A stretch of DNA of 64,000 nt from Pseudomonas extremorientalis (GCF_001870465.1 NZ_MDGK01000058.1:213055-277054); one strand, 5' to 3'; positions 8,134 to 18,379 are shown, counted from the first letter of the stretch. Translations and numbers: made by a program. The notes: generated from the letters alone by a model not told the origin.

Positions 8134-10848
8134 ATGGCCACTATCCACGTAGACGGCAAAGCGCTCGAAGTCGATGGGGCAGACAACCTGTTACAGGCCT
8201 GTCTGTCGCTCGGTCTCGATATCCCGTATTTCTGCTGGCACCCCGCGCTTGGTAGCGTCGGGGCCTGCCGCCAGTGTGCGGTCAAGCAGTACACCGACGA
8301 GAACGACACCCGTGGTCGTATCGTCATGTCCTGCATGACCCCAGCCACCGACAACACCTGGATCTCCATCGACGATGAAGAATCCAAGGCGTTCCGCGCC
8401 AGCGTCGTCGAATGGCTGATGACCAACCACCCCCACGACTGCCCGGTCTGTGAGGAAGGCGGTCACTGCCACCTGCAAGACATGACCGTGATGACCGGCC
8501 ACAACGAGCGCCGTTATCGCTTCACCAAGCGTACCCACCAGAACCAGGACCTCGGCCCGTTCATTTCCCACGAAATGAACCGTTGCATCGCCTGCTATCG
8601 CTGCGTGCGCTTCTATAAGGACTACGCCGGCGGCACCGACCTCGGCGTATTCGGCGCCCACGACAACGTGTACTTCGGTCGTGTTGAAGACGGCGTGCTC
8701 GAAAGCGAGTTCTCCGGCAACCTCACCGAGGTCTGCCCGACCGGTGTGTTCACCGACAAGACGCACTCCGAGCGCTACAACCGCAAGTGGGACATGCAGT
8801 TCGCCCCGAGCATCTGCCATGGCTGCTCCAGCGGTTGCAACATTTCCCCGGGCGAGCGCTACGGCGAATTGCGTCGCATCGAAAACCGCTTCAACGGTTC
8901 GGTCAACCAGTACTTCCTGTGCGACCGTGGCCGTTTCGGCTATGGCTACGTCAACCGCGAAGACCGCCCTCGCCAACCACTGCTGGCCGACGGCGCCAAG
9001 CTGAGCCTGGACGACGCGCTGGATAAAGCTGCCGACCTGCTGCGCGGCCGCAACATCGTCGGTATCGGTTCGCCCCGCGCCAGCCTCGAAAGCAACTTCG
9101 CCTTGCGCGAGCTGGTCGGCGCCGAGCACTTCTACAGCGGTATCGAAGCCGGTGAACTGGAGCGCATCCGCCTGGTCCTGCAGGTGCTGAACGACAGCCC
9201 GCTGCCCGTACCGAACATGCGCGACATCGAAGACCACGACGCGATCTTCGTGCTCGGTGAAGACCTGACCCAGACCGCCGCCCGCATCGCCCTGTCGCTG
9301 CGCCAGTCGGTCAAGGGCAAGGCCGAAGACATGGCCGACGCCATGCGCGTACAGCCGTGGCTCGACGCCGCAGTGAAGAACATCGGCCAGCACGCGCTGA
9401 ACCCGCTGTTTATTGCGAGCATTGCTGAAACCAAGCTCGACGACATCGCTGAAGAATGTGTGCACGCAGCACCGGACGACCTGGCCCGCCTCGGTTTCGC
9501 CGTGGCCCACGCCCTGGACGCCAGCGCGCCTGCCGTCGAAGGCCTGGACACCGAAGCCGTCGAGCTGGCCCAGCGCATCGCCGACGCCCTGCTGGCGGCC
9601 AAGCGCCCATTGATCATTGCTGGCACCTCGTTGGGTTCCAAGGCGCTGATCGAAGCCGCTGCCAACATCGCCAAGGCCCTGAAGCTACGCGACAAGAACG
9701 GTTCCATCAGCCTGGTGGTGCCGGAAGCCAACAGCCTCGGCCTGGCCATGCTCGGTGGCGAGTCCCTGGACGCTGCCCTGCAAGCGGTGACCGACGGCAA
9801 CGCCGACGCCATCGTGGTACTGGAAAACGACTTGTACACCCGCACCGATGCGGCCAAGGTCGACGCGGCACTGAACGCGGCCAAAGTGCTGATCGTTGCC
9901 GATCACCAGAAGACCGCCACCAGCGACCGCGCCCACCTGGTACTGCCGGCCGCCACCTTCGCCGAAGGCGACGGCACCCTGGTCAGCCAGGAAGGCCGTG
10001 CCCAGCGCTTCTTCCAGGTGTTCGATCCGAAGTACATGGACGCCAGCATCCTGGTTCACGAAGGCTGGCGCTGGCTGCATGCCTTGCGCGCCACCCTGCT
10101 GAACCAGCCGATCGACTGGACCCAGCTCGACCACGTCACCGCAGCCACCGCTGCCAGCGCCCCGCAACTGGCGCGGATTGTCGATGCGGCACCGTCCGCT
10201 TCGTTTCGCATCAAGGGCTTGAAACTGGCCCGTGAACCGCTGCGTTATTCCGGTCGTACCGCGATGCGCGCCGACATCAGCGTGCACGAACCACGTACCC
10301 CGCAAGACAACGACACCGCGTTCGCCTTCTCCATGGAAGGCTACTCGGGTTCGGTCGAGCCGCGTCAGCAGGTGCCATTCGCCTGGTCGCCGGGCTGGAA
10401 CTCGCCGCAGGCCTGGAACAAGTTCCAGGACGAAGTCGGTGGTCACATCCGCGCTGGCGACCCGGGCACCCGCCTGATCGAAAGCACCGGTGACGCACTG
10501 AACTGGTTCGCCGCCGTACCGCGTCCGTTCAACCCAGCCCAGGGCACCTGGCAGGTTGTGCCGTTCTTCCACCTGTTCGGCAGCGAAGAGAACTCTTCCA
10601 AGGCCGCGCCGGTGCAAAGCCGCATCCCTGAAGCCTACGTATCCCTGGCCAAGTCCGAAGCCGACCGCCTGGGCGTCAACGACGGTGCCCTGCTCAGCCT
10701 GAACGTGGCCGGCCAGACCCTGCGTCTGCCTCTGCGCATCAACGATGAGTTGGGTGCAGGCCTGGTTGCACTGCCAAAAGGCCTCGCCGGTATTCCGCCT
10801 GCGATCTTTGGCAAAACCGTTGACGGTCTGCAGGAGGCAGCGCAATGA
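8134..10848 (+). CDS. nuoG: NADH-quinone oxidoreductase subunit G
   Basis: A 904-aa iron-sulfur subunit that passes electrons from the NADH module towards quinone. The N-terminal 2Fe-2S ferredoxin domain shows Cys34, Cys45, Cys48 and Cys67. The next cluster has HDCPVCEEGGHC (Cys103, Cys106, Cys112). A 4Fe-4S motif follows in NRCIACYRCVRF with CPTG further on. The rest is the molybdopterin-oxidoreductase-like domain, which binds no molybdenum in this family. The 3' end overlaps nuoH by 4 bp. Confidence 0.96.
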   Translation: MATIHVDGKALEVDGADNLLQACLSLGLDIPYFCWHPALGSVGACRQCAVKQYTDENDTRGRIVMSCMTPATDNTWISIDDEESKAFRASVVEWLMTNHPHDCPVCEEGGHCHLQDMTVMTGHNERRYRFTKRTHQNQDLGPFISHEMNRCIACYRCVRFYKDYAGGTDLGVFGAHDNVYFGRVEDGVLESEFSGNLTEVCPTGVFTDKTHSERYNRKWDMQFAPSICHGCSSGCNISPGERYGELRRIENRFNGSVNQYFLCDRGRFGYGYVNREDRPRQPLLADGAKLSLDDALDKAADLLRGRNIVGIGSPRASLESNFALRELVGAEHFYSGIEAGELERIRLVLQVLNDSPLPVPNMRDIEDHDAIFVLGEDLTQTAARIALSLRQSVKGKAEDMADAMRVQPWLDAAVKNIGQHALNPLFIASIAETKLDDIAEECVHAAPDDLARLGFAVAHALDASAPAVEGLDTEAVELAQRIADALLAAKRPLIIAGTSLGSKALIEAAANIAKALKLRDKNGSISLVVPEANSLGLAMLGGESLDAALQAVTDGNADAIVVLENDLYTRTDAAKVDAALNAAKVLIVADHQKTATSDRAHLVLPAATFAEGDGTLVSQEGRAQRFFQVFDPKYMDASILVHEGWRWLHALRATLLNQPIDWTQLDHVTAATAASAPQLARIVDAAPSASFRIKGLKLAREPLRYSGRTAMRADISVHEPRTPQDNDTAFAFSMEGYSGSVEPRQQVPFAWSPGWNSPQAWNKFQDEVGGHIRAGDPGTRLIESTGDALNWFAAVPRPFNPAQGTWQVVPFFHLFGSEENSSKAAPVQSRIPEAYVSLAKSEADRLGVNDGALLSLNVAGQTLRLPLRINDELGAGLVALPKGLAGIPPAIFGKTVDGLQEAAQ

Positions 10849-11852
10849 CCTGGTTCACCCCTGAAGTGATCGACGTGATCATCTCGGTCGTCAAGGCCAT
10901 CGTGATCCTGTTGGCCGTGGTCGTCGCGGGCGCCCTGCTCAGCTTCGTCGAACGTCGCCTGCTGGGCTGGTGGCAGGACCGCTACGGTCCGAACCGCGTT
11001 GGCCCGTTCGGCATGTTCCAGATCGCCGCCGACATGTTGAAAATGTTCTTCAAGGAAGACTGGACCCCGCCGTTTGCCGACAAGGTGATCTTCACCCTGG
11101 CACCGGTCGTGGCCATGAGCGCCTTGCTGATCGCCTTCGCGATCATCCCGATCACCCCGACCTGGGGCGTGGCGGACCTGAACATCGGCTTGCTGTTCTT
11201 CTTCGCCATGGCCGGCCTGTCGGTCTACGCGGTGCTGTTCGCCGGCTGGTCGAGCAACAACAAGTTCGCCCTGCTGGGCAGCTTGCGGGCCTCGGCCCAG
11301 ACCGTGTCCTACGAAGTGTTCATGGGCCTGGCGCTGATGGGCATCGTGGTGCAGGTCGGCTCGTTCAACATGCGCGACATCGTCGAGTACCAGGCACAGA
11401 ACCTGTGGTTCATCATTCCGCAGTTCTTCGGCTTCTGTACCTTCTTCATCGCTGGTGTCGCCGTGACTCACCGTCACCCGTTCGACCAGCCGGAAGCGGA
11501 ACAGGAACTGGCCGACGGTTACCACATCGAATACGCCGGCATGAAGTGGGGCATGTTCTTCGTCGGTGAATACATCGGCATCATCCTGATCTCGGCCCTG
11601 CTGGTCACGCTGTTCTTCGGCGGCTGGCACGGACCGTTCGGCATCCTGCCGCAGTTGGCGTTCTTCTGGTTCTTCCTGAAGACCGCGTTCTTCATCATGT
11701 TGTTTATCCTGCTGCGCGCTTCCATTCCGCGTCCACGATATGACCAGGTGATGGATTTCAGCTGGCGCTTCTGCCTGCCGCTGACCCTGATCAATTTGCT
11801 GGTGACTGCTGCCGTGGTGCTGATGCACACGCCAGCGGCTGCGGTTCAGTGA
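10845..11852 (+). CDS. nuoH: NADH-quinone oxidoreductase subunit H
   Basis: A 335-aa membrane subunit of about eight helices that forms much of the quinone channel at the joint with the peripheral arm. Conserved segments include ERRLLGWWQDRYGPNRVGPFG near the N terminus and HPFDQPEAEQELADGYHIEY in the cytoplasmic loop, with the conserved acidic residues. It starts inside the nuoG stop (ATGA) and is followed by nuoI 11 bp later. Confidence 0.96.
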   Translation: MTWFTPEVIDVIISVVKAIVILLAVVVAGALLSFVERRLLGWWQDRYGPNRVGPFGMFQIAADMLKMFFKEDWTPPFADKVIFTLAPVVAMSALLIAFAIIPITPTWGVADLNIGLLFFFAMAGLSVYAVLFAGWSSNNKFALLGSLRASAQTVSYEVFMGLALMGIVVQVGSFNMRDIVEYQAQNLWFIIPQFFGFCTFFIAGVAVTHRHPFDQPEAEQELADGYHIEYAGMKWGMFFVGEYIGIILISALLVTLFFGGWHGPFGILPQLAFFWFFLKTAFFIMLFILLRASIPRPRYDQVMDFSWRFCLPLTLINLLVTAAVVLMHTPAAAVQ

Positions 11853-11863
11853 GGATTTGACCC

Positions 11864-12412
11864 ATGTTCAAATATATTGGCGACATCGTTAAGGGTACCG
11901 GTACCCAGTTGCGAAGCCTGGTGATGGTGTTCGGTCACGGCTTTCGCAAACGCGACACCCTGCAATACCCGGAAGAAGCGGTATACCTGCCGCCGCGCTA
12001 CCGCGGCCGCATCGTACTGACCCGCGACCCCGATGGCGAAGAGCGTTGCGTAGCCTGCAACCTGTGCGCCGTGGCGTGCCCGGTGGGTTGCATCTCCCTG
12101 CAGAAAGCTGAAACCGAAGACGGTCGCTGGTACCCGGACTTCTTCCGCATCAACTTCTCGCGCTGCATTTTCTGCGGCCTCTGCGAGGAAGCTTGCCCGA
12201 CCACCGCGATCCAGCTCACACCGGATTTCGAGATGGCCGAGTTCAAACGTCAGGACCTGGTGTACGAGAAAGAAGATCTGTTGATCTCTGGTCCCGGTAA
12301 AAACCCTGATTACAACTTCTATCGTGTTGCAGGTATGGCCGTTGCCGGTAAGCCGAAAGGCGCCGCACAAAACGAAGCCGAGCCGATCAACGTGAAGAGC
12401 TTGCTGCCTTAA
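11864..12412 (+). CDS. nuoI: NADH-quinone oxidoreductase subunit I
   Basis: A 182-aa subunit with two 4Fe-4S clusters (N6a, N6b) linking NuoG to NuoB. Two ferredoxin motifs are clear: CVACNLCAVACPVGC and CIFCGLCEEACPTTAI. The length and the C-terminal tail fit the family. It lies between nuoH and nuoJ on the same strand. Confidence 0.96.
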   Translation: MFKYIGDIVKGTGTQLRSLVMVFGHGFRKRDTLQYPEEAVYLPPRYRGRIVLTRDPDGEERCVACNLCAVACPVGCISLQKAETEDGRWYPDFFRINFSRCIFCGLCEEACPTTAIQLTPDFEMAEFKRQDLVYEKEDLLISGPGKNPDYNFYRVAGMAVAGKPKGAAQNEAEPINVKSLLP

Positions 12413-12421
12413 GGAAGAAAG

Positions 12422-12925
12422 ATGGAATTCGCTTTCTATTTCGCATCGGGTATCGCGGTTGTGTCCACGCTTCGCGTGATCACCAACACCAACCCCGTGC
12501 ACGCCCTGCTCTACCTGATCATTTCGCTGATCGCCGTGGCCATGACCTTCTTCAGCCTCGGCGCGCCGTTCGCCGGTGTGCTGGAAGTGATCGCCTATGC
12601 CGGCGCCATCATGGTGCTGTTCGTGTTTGTGGTGATGATGCTTAACCTGGGGCCGGCTTCGGTCGCCCAGGAACGCGTCTGGCTCAAGCCCGGCATCTGG
12701 CTCGGTCCGGTTGTCCTGGCAGCGCTGCTGCTGGGTGAACTGCTGTATGTGCTGTTCGCTCACCAGAGCGGCCAGGCCATCGGCCACACCACCGTGGATG
12801 CAAAAGCCGTGGGCATCAGCCTGTTCGGCCCGTACCTGCTGGTGGTCGAACTGGCGTCGATGCTGCTGCTCGCTGCAGCCGTCACCGCCTTCCACTTGGG
12901 CCGCAACGAAGCCAAGGAGCAATGA
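12422..12925 (+). CDS. nuoJ: NADH-quinone oxidoreductase subunit J
   Basis: A 167-aa membrane subunit (ND6 family) with five predicted helices. The segment VLEVIAYAGAIMVLFVFVVM is the conserved third helix with its pi-bulge region. An AAGGAAG ribosome-binding site precedes the start. Confidence 0.95.
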   Translation: MEFAFYFASGIAVVSTLRVITNTNPVHALLYLIISLIAVAMTFFSLGAPFAGVLEVIAYAGAIMVLFVFVVMMLNLGPASVAQERVWLKPGIWLGPVVLAALLLGELLYVLFAHQSGQAIGHTTVDAKAVGISLFGPYLLVVELASMLLLAAAVTAFHLGRNEAKEQ

Positions 12926-12927
12926 CG

Positions 12928-13236
12928 ATGCCTGCTATCCCTTTGGAGCATGGTCTGGCGGTCGCCGGCATCCTGTTCTGCCTTGGCCTGGTCGGCCTGA
13001 TGGTCCGCCGTAACATTCTGTTCGTGTTGATGAGCCTGGAAATCATGATGAACGCCGCGGCACTGGCGTTCATCGTTGCGGGTGCACGTTGGGGCCAGCC
13101 GGATGGACAAGTCATGTTCATCCTGGTGATCAGCCTGGCAGCCGCCGAGGCCAGCATTGGCCTGGCGATCCTGCTGCAACTGTATCGTCGCTTCCACACG
13201 CTTGATATCGACGCTGCCAGTGAGATGCGCGGATGA
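12928..13236 (+). CDS. nuoK: NADH-quinone oxidoreductase subunit K
   Basis: A 102-aa membrane subunit (ND4L family) with three helices. Conserved glutamates sit in the second and third helices (LMSLEIMMNAA, AAAEASIGLAILL), as expected for the proton path. Two in-frame ATGs exist (12922 and 12928). AAGGAG at 12914-12919 is only 2 nt from the first but 8 nt from the second, so 12928 is preferred and gives the standard length. Its stop overlaps the nuoL start. Confidence 0.93.
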   Translation: MPAIPLEHGLAVAGILFCLGLVGLMVRRNILFVLMSLEIMMNAAALAFIVAGARWGQPDGQVMFILVISLAAAEASIGLAILLQLYRRFHTLDIDAASEMRG

Positions 13237-15086
13237 ACATGATCTTTCTGACTTTCGTATTTCCCCTGATCGGTTTCCTGCTGCTGTCGTTCTCCCGTGG
13301 ACGCTGGTCGGAAAATCTGTCTGCCCTGGTGGGCGTGGGTTCCATTGGCCTGTCGGCGATCGTTGCCGCCTACGTCATCTGGCAATTCAACGTGGCACCG
13401 CCGGAAGGCGGTCACTACACCCTGGTGCTGTGGCAGTGGATGTCGGTGGAGGGCTTCAAGCCCAACTTCGCCCTCTACGTCGACGGCCTGTCGATCACCA
13501 TGCTCGGCGTGGTGGTCGGCGTGGGCTTCCTGATCCACCTGTTCGCGTCCTGGTACATGCGCGGTGAAGCCGGTTACTCGCGCTTCTTCTCGTACACCAA
13601 CCTGTTTATCGCCAGCATGCTGTTCCTGGTGCTCGGCGATAACCTGTTGTTCCTGTACTTCGGCTGGGAAGGCGTGGGCCTGTGCTCGTACCTGTTGATC
13701 GGTTTCTACTACAGCAACCGCAACAACGGTAACGCAGCACTCAAGGCCTTTATCGTCACCCGCATCGGCGACGTGTTCATGGCCATCGGCCTGTTCATCC
13801 TGTTCCAGCAAGTGGGCACGCTGAACATCCAGGAACTGCTGGTGCTGGCACCGCAGAAATTCCAGGTTGGCGACTTCTGGATCACCCTGGCCACCCTGAT
13901 GCTGCTCGGCGGCGCCGTGGGTAAATCCGCGCAACTGCCACTGCAAACCTGGCTGGCGGACGCGATGGCCGGCCCTACCCCGGTTTCCGCACTGATCCAC
14001 GCTGCCACCATGGTAACCGCCGGTGTCTACCTGATCGCCCGTACCCACGGCCTGTTCACCCTGGCGCCGGACATCCTGCACCTGGTCGGCATCGTTGGTG
14101 GCGTGACCCTGGTCCTGGCTGGCTTTGCTGCCCTGGTACAGACCGACATCAAGCGCATCCTTGCCTACTCGACCATGAGCCAGATCGGCTACATGTTCCT
14201 GGCCCTGGGCGTTGGCGCCTGGGACGCGGCGATCTTCCACCTGATGACCCACGCCTTCTTCAAGGCCTTGCTGTTCCTCGCTTCCGGTGCGGTGATCGTG
14301 GCCTGCCACCATGAGCAGAACATCTTCAAGATGGGCGGCCTGTGGAAGAAACTGCCACTGGCCTATGCCAGCTTCATCGTCGGTGGTGCCGCCCTGGCCG
14401 CCCTGCCGCTGGTGACCGCCGGTTTCTACTCGAAGGATGAAATCCTCTGGGAAGCCTTCGCCAGCGGCAACCAGAACCTGCTGTACGCAGGCCTGGTGGG
14501 TGCGTTCATGACCTCGCTGTACACCTTCCGCCTGATCTTCATCACCTTCCACGGTGAAGCCAAGACCGAAGCTCACGCAGGCCACGGCATCTCGCACTGG
14601 TTGCCGTTGTCGGTACTGATCATCCTGTCGACCTTCGTCGGCGCCATGATCACCCCGCCTCTGCACGGTGTACTGCCGCAAAGCGTCGGCCATGCCGGTG
14701 GCGAAGCCCAGCACAGCCTGGAAATCGCCTCGGGCGCCATCGCCATTGCCGGTATCCTGCTGGCGGCCCTGCTGTTCCTCGGCAAGCGTCGCTTCGTGAC
14801 GGCCGTCGCCAACAGTGGCATCGGCCGCTTCCTGTCGGCCTGGTGGTTCGCCGCCTGGGGCTTCGACTGGATCTACGACAAACTGTTCGTCAAGCCTTAC
14901 CTCGCCATCAGCCACATTCTGCGCAAGGACCCGCTCGACCAGACCATCGGTCTGATCCCGCGTGCCGCCAAGGCCGGTCACACCGCCCTGAGCCGCAGCG
15001 AGACTGGCCAACTGCGCTGGTATGCAGCCTCCATGGCGGCCGGTGCCGTGCTGGTAATCGGCGCCATCGTCGTGGTAGCGATATGA
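13233..15086 (+). CDS. nuoL: NADH-quinone oxidoreductase subunit L
   Basis: A 617-aa antiporter-like proton pump subunit at the tip of the membrane arm. Conserved features include YFGWEGVGLCSYLLIGFYY, GKSAQLPLQTWLADAMAGPTPVSALIHAATM with the key lysine and histidines, and a C-terminal extension consistent with the lateral helix. It overlaps nuoK by 4 bp and is followed by nuoM after 49 bp. Confidence 0.96.
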   Translation: MNMIFLTFVFPLIGFLLLSFSRGRWSENLSALVGVGSIGLSAIVAAYVIWQFNVAPPEGGHYTLVLWQWMSVEGFKPNFALYVDGLSITMLGVVVGVGFLIHLFASWYMRGEAGYSRFFSYTNLFIASMLFLVLGDNLLFLYFGWEGVGLCSYLLIGFYYSNRNNGNAALKAFIVTRIGDVFMAIGLFILFQQVGTLNIQELLVLAPQKFQVGDFWITLATLMLLGGAVGKSAQLPLQTWLADAMAGPTPVSALIHAATMVTAGVYLIARTHGLFTLAPDILHLVGIVGGVTLVLAGFAALVQTDIKRILAYSTMSQIGYMFLALGVGAWDAAIFHLMTHAFFKALLFLASGAVIVACHHEQNIFKMGGLWKKLPLAYASFIVGGAALAALPLVTAGFYSKDEILWEAFASGNQNLLYAGLVGAFMTSLYTFRLIFITFHGEAKTEAHAGHGISHWLPLSVLIILSTFVGAMITPPLHGVLPQSVGHAGGEAQHSLEIASGAIAIAGILLAALLFLGKRRFVTAVANSGIGRFLSAWWFAAWGFDWIYDKLFVKPYLAISHILRKDPLDQTIGLIPRAAKAGHTALSRSETGQLRWYAASMAAGAVLVIGAIVVVAI

Positions 15087-15135
15087 CTATGAACATTGCG
15101 ATCTTTGCGAACTTGCGAAAGGAAACGAGCCTGTC

Positions 15136-16668
15136 ATGATTCTGCCCTGGCTAATCCTGATCCCCTTCATCGGCGGCCTGCTCTGCTGGATGGGTGAACG
15201 CTTCGGCGCCACCCTCCCCCGCTGGATTGCGTTGCTGACCATGTCCCTGGAACTCGCGCTCGGCCTCTGGCTGTGGGCCCATGGCGACTATTCATTTGCT
15301 CCGGCACCGGGTGTCGATCCGACCTTCGCGCTTGAATTCAAGCACGTGTGGATCCAGCGCTTCGGCATCAACGTGCACCTGGCCCTCGACGGCCTGTCGC
15401 TGTTGATGATCCTGCTGACCGGCCTGCTGGGTATCCTCTCGGTACTCTGCTCCTGGAAAGAGATCCAGCGTCACGTGGGTTTCTTCCACCTGAACCTGAT
15501 GTGGATCCTGGGCGGTGTGGTCGGCGTGTTCCTCGCCCTCGACCTGTTCATGTTCTTCTTCTTCTGGGAAATGATGCTGGTGCCGATGTACTTCCTCATC
15601 GCGCTCTGGGGTCACAGTTCTTCGGACGGCAAGAAAACCCGGATCTACGCGGCGACCAAGTTCTTCATCTTCACCCAGGCTTCCGGCCTGATCATGTTGG
15701 TGGCGATCCTGGGCCTGGTACTGGTCAACTTCAATAACACCGGCGTGATTACCTTCAACTACGCCGACCTGTTGAAGACCAAGATGTCCCTGACCACCGA
15801 GTACATCCTGATGCTGGGCTTCTTCATCGCCTTCGCGGTGAAGCTGCCGGTGGTGCCGTTCCACTCCTGGCTGCCTGATGCGCACGCCCAGGCGCCGACT
15901 GCCGGTTCCGTGGACCTGGCCGGTATCCTGCTGAAGACTGCGGCCTACGGCCTGCTACGTTTCGCCCTGCCGCTGTTCCCGAATGCCTCGGCCGAGTTCG
16001 CGCCGATCGCCATGACCCTGGGTCTGATCGGGATCTTCTACGGTGCGTTCCTGGCGTTCGCGCAAACCGACATCAAGCGTCTGATTGCCTTCTCGTCCGT
16101 TTCCCACATGGGCTTCGTACTGATCGGTATCTACTCCGGCAGCCAACTGGCGCTGCAGGGCGCGGTAATCCAGATGCTGGCCCACGGTGTCTCGGCCGCT
16201 GCCCTGTTTATCCTGAGTGGCCAGCTGTACGAGCGCCTGCACACCCGTGACATGCGTGAAATGGGTGGCGTGTGGTCGCGCATTGCCTACCTGCCTGCGA
16301 TCAGCCTGTTCTTCGCCGCCGCGTCCCTGGGCTTGCCGGGCACCGGTAACTTCATCGGCGAGTTCCTGATCCTGATGGGTGCCTTCGTGCAAACGCCGTG
16401 GATCAGTGCGATTGCTACCTCCGGCCTGGTGTTCGGTTCGGTCTACTCGCTGATCATGATCCACCGCGCCTACTTCGGCCCGGCCAAGTCCGACACCGTC
16501 CTGCAAGGGATGGATGCTCGCGAACTGATCATGGTGCTCGGCCTTGCGGTACTGCTGATCTATATCGGCGTGTATCCGCAACCGTTCCTGGACACTTCTG
16601 CCGCAACGATGCATGGCGTGCAGCAGTGGTTCGGCACCGCCTTCTCTCAACTCGCTTCGGCCCGGTAA
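15136..16668 (+). CDS. nuoM: NADH-quinone oxidoreductase subunit M
   Basis: A 510-aa antiporter-like proton pump subunit. Conserved segments include FFFWEMMLVPMYFLIALWG (helix with the key glutamate), KLPVVPFHSWLPDAHAQAPTAGSVDLAGILLKTAAYG (key lysine) and FAQTDIKRLIAFSSVSHMGF. An AGGAAA sequence lies upstream of the ATG. Confidence 0.96.
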   Translation: MILPWLILIPFIGGLLCWMGERFGATLPRWIALLTMSLELALGLWLWAHGDYSFAPAPGVDPTFALEFKHVWIQRFGINVHLALDGLSLLMILLTGLLGILSVLCSWKEIQRHVGFFHLNLMWILGGVVGVFLALDLFMFFFFWEMMLVPMYFLIALWGHSSSDGKKTRIYAATKFFIFTQASGLIMLVAILGLVLVNFNNTGVITFNYADLLKTKMSLTTEYILMLGFFIAFAVKLPVVPFHSWLPDAHAQAPTAGSVDLAGILLKTAAYGLLRFALPLFPNASAEFAPIAMTLGLIGIFYGAFLAFAQTDIKRLIAFSSVSHMGFVLIGIYSGSQLALQGAVIQMLAHGVSAAALFILSGQLYERLHTRDMREMGGVWSRIAYLPAISLFFAAASLGLPGTGNFIGEFLILMGAFVQTPWISAIATSGLVFGSVYSLIMIHRAYFGPAKSDTVLQGMDARELIMVLGLAVLLIYIGVYPQPFLDTSAATMHGVQQWFGTAFSQLASAR

Positions 16669-16675
16669 GAGCGCT

Positions 16676-18139
16676 ATGGAATTCACGATCCAACACTTTA
16701 TCGCGCTTGCGCCGCTGCTGATCACCAGCCTCACCATCGTGGTGGTGATGCTGGCAATCGCCTGGCGCCGCAATCACTCGCAAACGTTCCTGCTGTCCTG
16801 TGCCGGTCTGAACCTGGCCCTGCTGTCGATCATCCCGGCCCTCAAGGTCGCGCCATTGGCGGTCACGCCTTTGATGATGGTGGATGACTTCGCCCTGCTG
16901 TATATCGCGCTGATCCTGGTCGCGACCCTGGCCTGCGTCACCCTCGCCCACGCCTACATGGGCGAAGGCGGCACCGGTTACCCAGGCAACAAGGAAGAGC
17001 TGTACCTGCTGATCCTGCTGGCCGCGGCCGGTGGCATCGTGCTGGTCAGCGCACAGCACCTGGCCGGCCTGTTCATCGGCCTGGAACTGCTGTCGATCCC
17101 GACCTACGGCCTGGTGGCCTACGCGTTCTTCAACAAGCGCTCCCTGGAAGCCGGCATCAAGTACATGGTGCTGTCCGCCGCCGGTTCCGCGTTCCTGTTG
17201 TTCGGCATGGCCCTGCTCTACGCCGAAGCCGGCAGCCTGAGCTTCACCGGTATCGGCCACGCCCTGGCCACCACCAGCCTGCCTGCGCCGATTGCCCAAC
17301 TGGGCCTGGCCATGATGCTGATCGGCCTGGCGTTCAAGCTGTCGCTGGTGCCGTTCCACCTGTGGACCCCGGACGTGTACGAAGGCGCCCCGGCGCCGGT
17401 GGCCGCTTTCCTGGCGACCGCGTCGAAGGTTGCGGTGTTTGCGGTGATGGTGCGTCTGTTCCAGATCTCGCCTGCTGCCAACACTGGCGTGCTGAGCAAC
17501 GTGCTGACCGTGATCGCCATCGCGTCGATCCTGTTCGGTAACCTGCTGGCCCTGACCCAGAACAACCTCAAGCGTCTGCTGGGTTACTCGTCCATCGCTC
17601 ACTTCGGCTACCTGCTGATCGCCCTGGTGGCGAGCAAAGGCCTGGCCGTGGAAGCCATGGGTGTGTACCTGGTCACCTACGTGATCACCAGCCTCGGCGC
17701 GTTCGGCGTAATCACCCTGATGTCCTCGCCGTTCAAAGGCCGTGACGCCGACGCCCTGTACGAGTACCGCGGCCTGTTCTGGCGCCGTCCGTACCTGACC
17801 GCCGTACTGACCGTGATGATGCTGTCCCTGGCCGGTATTCCGCTCACGGCGGGCTTCATCGGCAAGTTCTACATCGTCGCCACCGGCGTCGAAGCGCACG
17901 AGTGGTGGTTGGTTGCCTCCCTGGTACTGGGCAGCGCCATCGGCGTGTTCTACTACCTGCGCGTGATGGTCACCCTGTACCTGATCGAGCCAAACCTGCG
18001 CCGTGTGGATGCCGAACTGCACTGGGAACAGAAGGCAGGCGGTGTAATGCTGCTGGCCATTGCCCTGCTCGCGTTCTTCCTGGGTGTGTACCCACAACCG
18101 CTGCTCACCCTGGTGCAGCACGCGGTGTTGGGCGTTTGA
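16676..18139 (+). CDS. nuoN: NADH-quinone oxidoreductase subunit N
   Basis: A 487-aa antiporter-like proton pump subunit and the last gene of the operon. Signature segments include IGLELLSIPTYGLVAY, SLVPFHLWTPDVYEGAPAPVAAFLATASK and LTQNNLKRLLGYSSIAHFGYLL. ATG 16676 (MEFTIQHF), 7 bp after the nuoM stop, gives the expected size. A strong terminator follows. Confidence 0.96.
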   Translation: MEFTIQHFIALAPLLITSLTIVVVMLAIAWRRNHSQTFLLSCAGLNLALLSIIPALKVAPLAVTPLMMVDDFALLYIALILVATLACVTLAHAYMGEGGTGYPGNKEELYLLILLAAAGGIVLVSAQHLAGLFIGLELLSIPTYGLVAYAFFNKRSLEAGIKYMVLSAAGSAFLLFGMALLYAEAGSLSFTGIGHALATTSLPAPIAQLGLAMMLIGLAFKLSLVPFHLWTPDVYEGAPAPVAAFLATASKVAVFAVMVRLFQISPAANTGVLSNVLTVIAIASILFGNLLALTQNNLKRLLGYSSIAHFGYLLIALVASKGLAVEAMGVYLVTYVITSLGAFGVITLMSSPFKGRDADALYEYRGLFWRRPYLTAVLTVMMLSLAGIPLTAGFIGKFYIVATGVEAHEWWLVASLVLGSAIGVFYYLRVMVTLYLIEPNLRRVDAELHWEQKAGGVMLLAIALLAFFLGVYPQPLLTLVQHAVLGV

Positions 18140-18162
18140 TCGCTTAGCGGTATGCAGTCAAC

Positions 18163-18188
18163 AAAACGGCGCCTTCGGGCGCCGTTTT
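18163..18188 (+). terminator. nuo operon terminator
   Basis: An 11-bp perfect stem (AAAACGGCGCC, 18163-18173, with its complement at 18178-18188) closes on a stable TTCG tetraloop and ends in a T-run. The A/T-flanked stem could also work on the other strand. Confidence 0.93.
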
Positions 18189-18358
18189 GCATTCTGGGCA
18201 ATGGGGTTCAAACACCCTCTTCAACTCACGGAAATTTCCTCTTCCACTCGCCTACTCATCTGGTATATGCACGCCGAAGCCCGCCGTATGGTGTTTGAGT
18301 TTTAGGAAAGTTCCCACAGCCAGGTCACTTGACCATAAGCAGGTGGGCCACCAAACTA

Positions 18359-18373
18359 TACGTAGTCTACGTA
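18359..18373. promoter_or_regulatory. operator-like palindrome of the toxin-antitoxin operon
   Basis: TACGTAG and CTACGTA flank a single central T, a 7+1+7 inverted repeat ending 6 bp before the toxin ATG. Toxin-antitoxin operons are usually repressed by the antitoxin at such a site. A TTGACC box at 18329-18334 may be the -35 element. Confidence 0.6.
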
Positions 18374-18379
18374 CAGAAC

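Noticed and set aside
12882..15011. 709-codon minus-strand frame opposite nuoK and nuoL
   Set aside because: Same shadow effect; nuoL is unmistakable on the plus strand.
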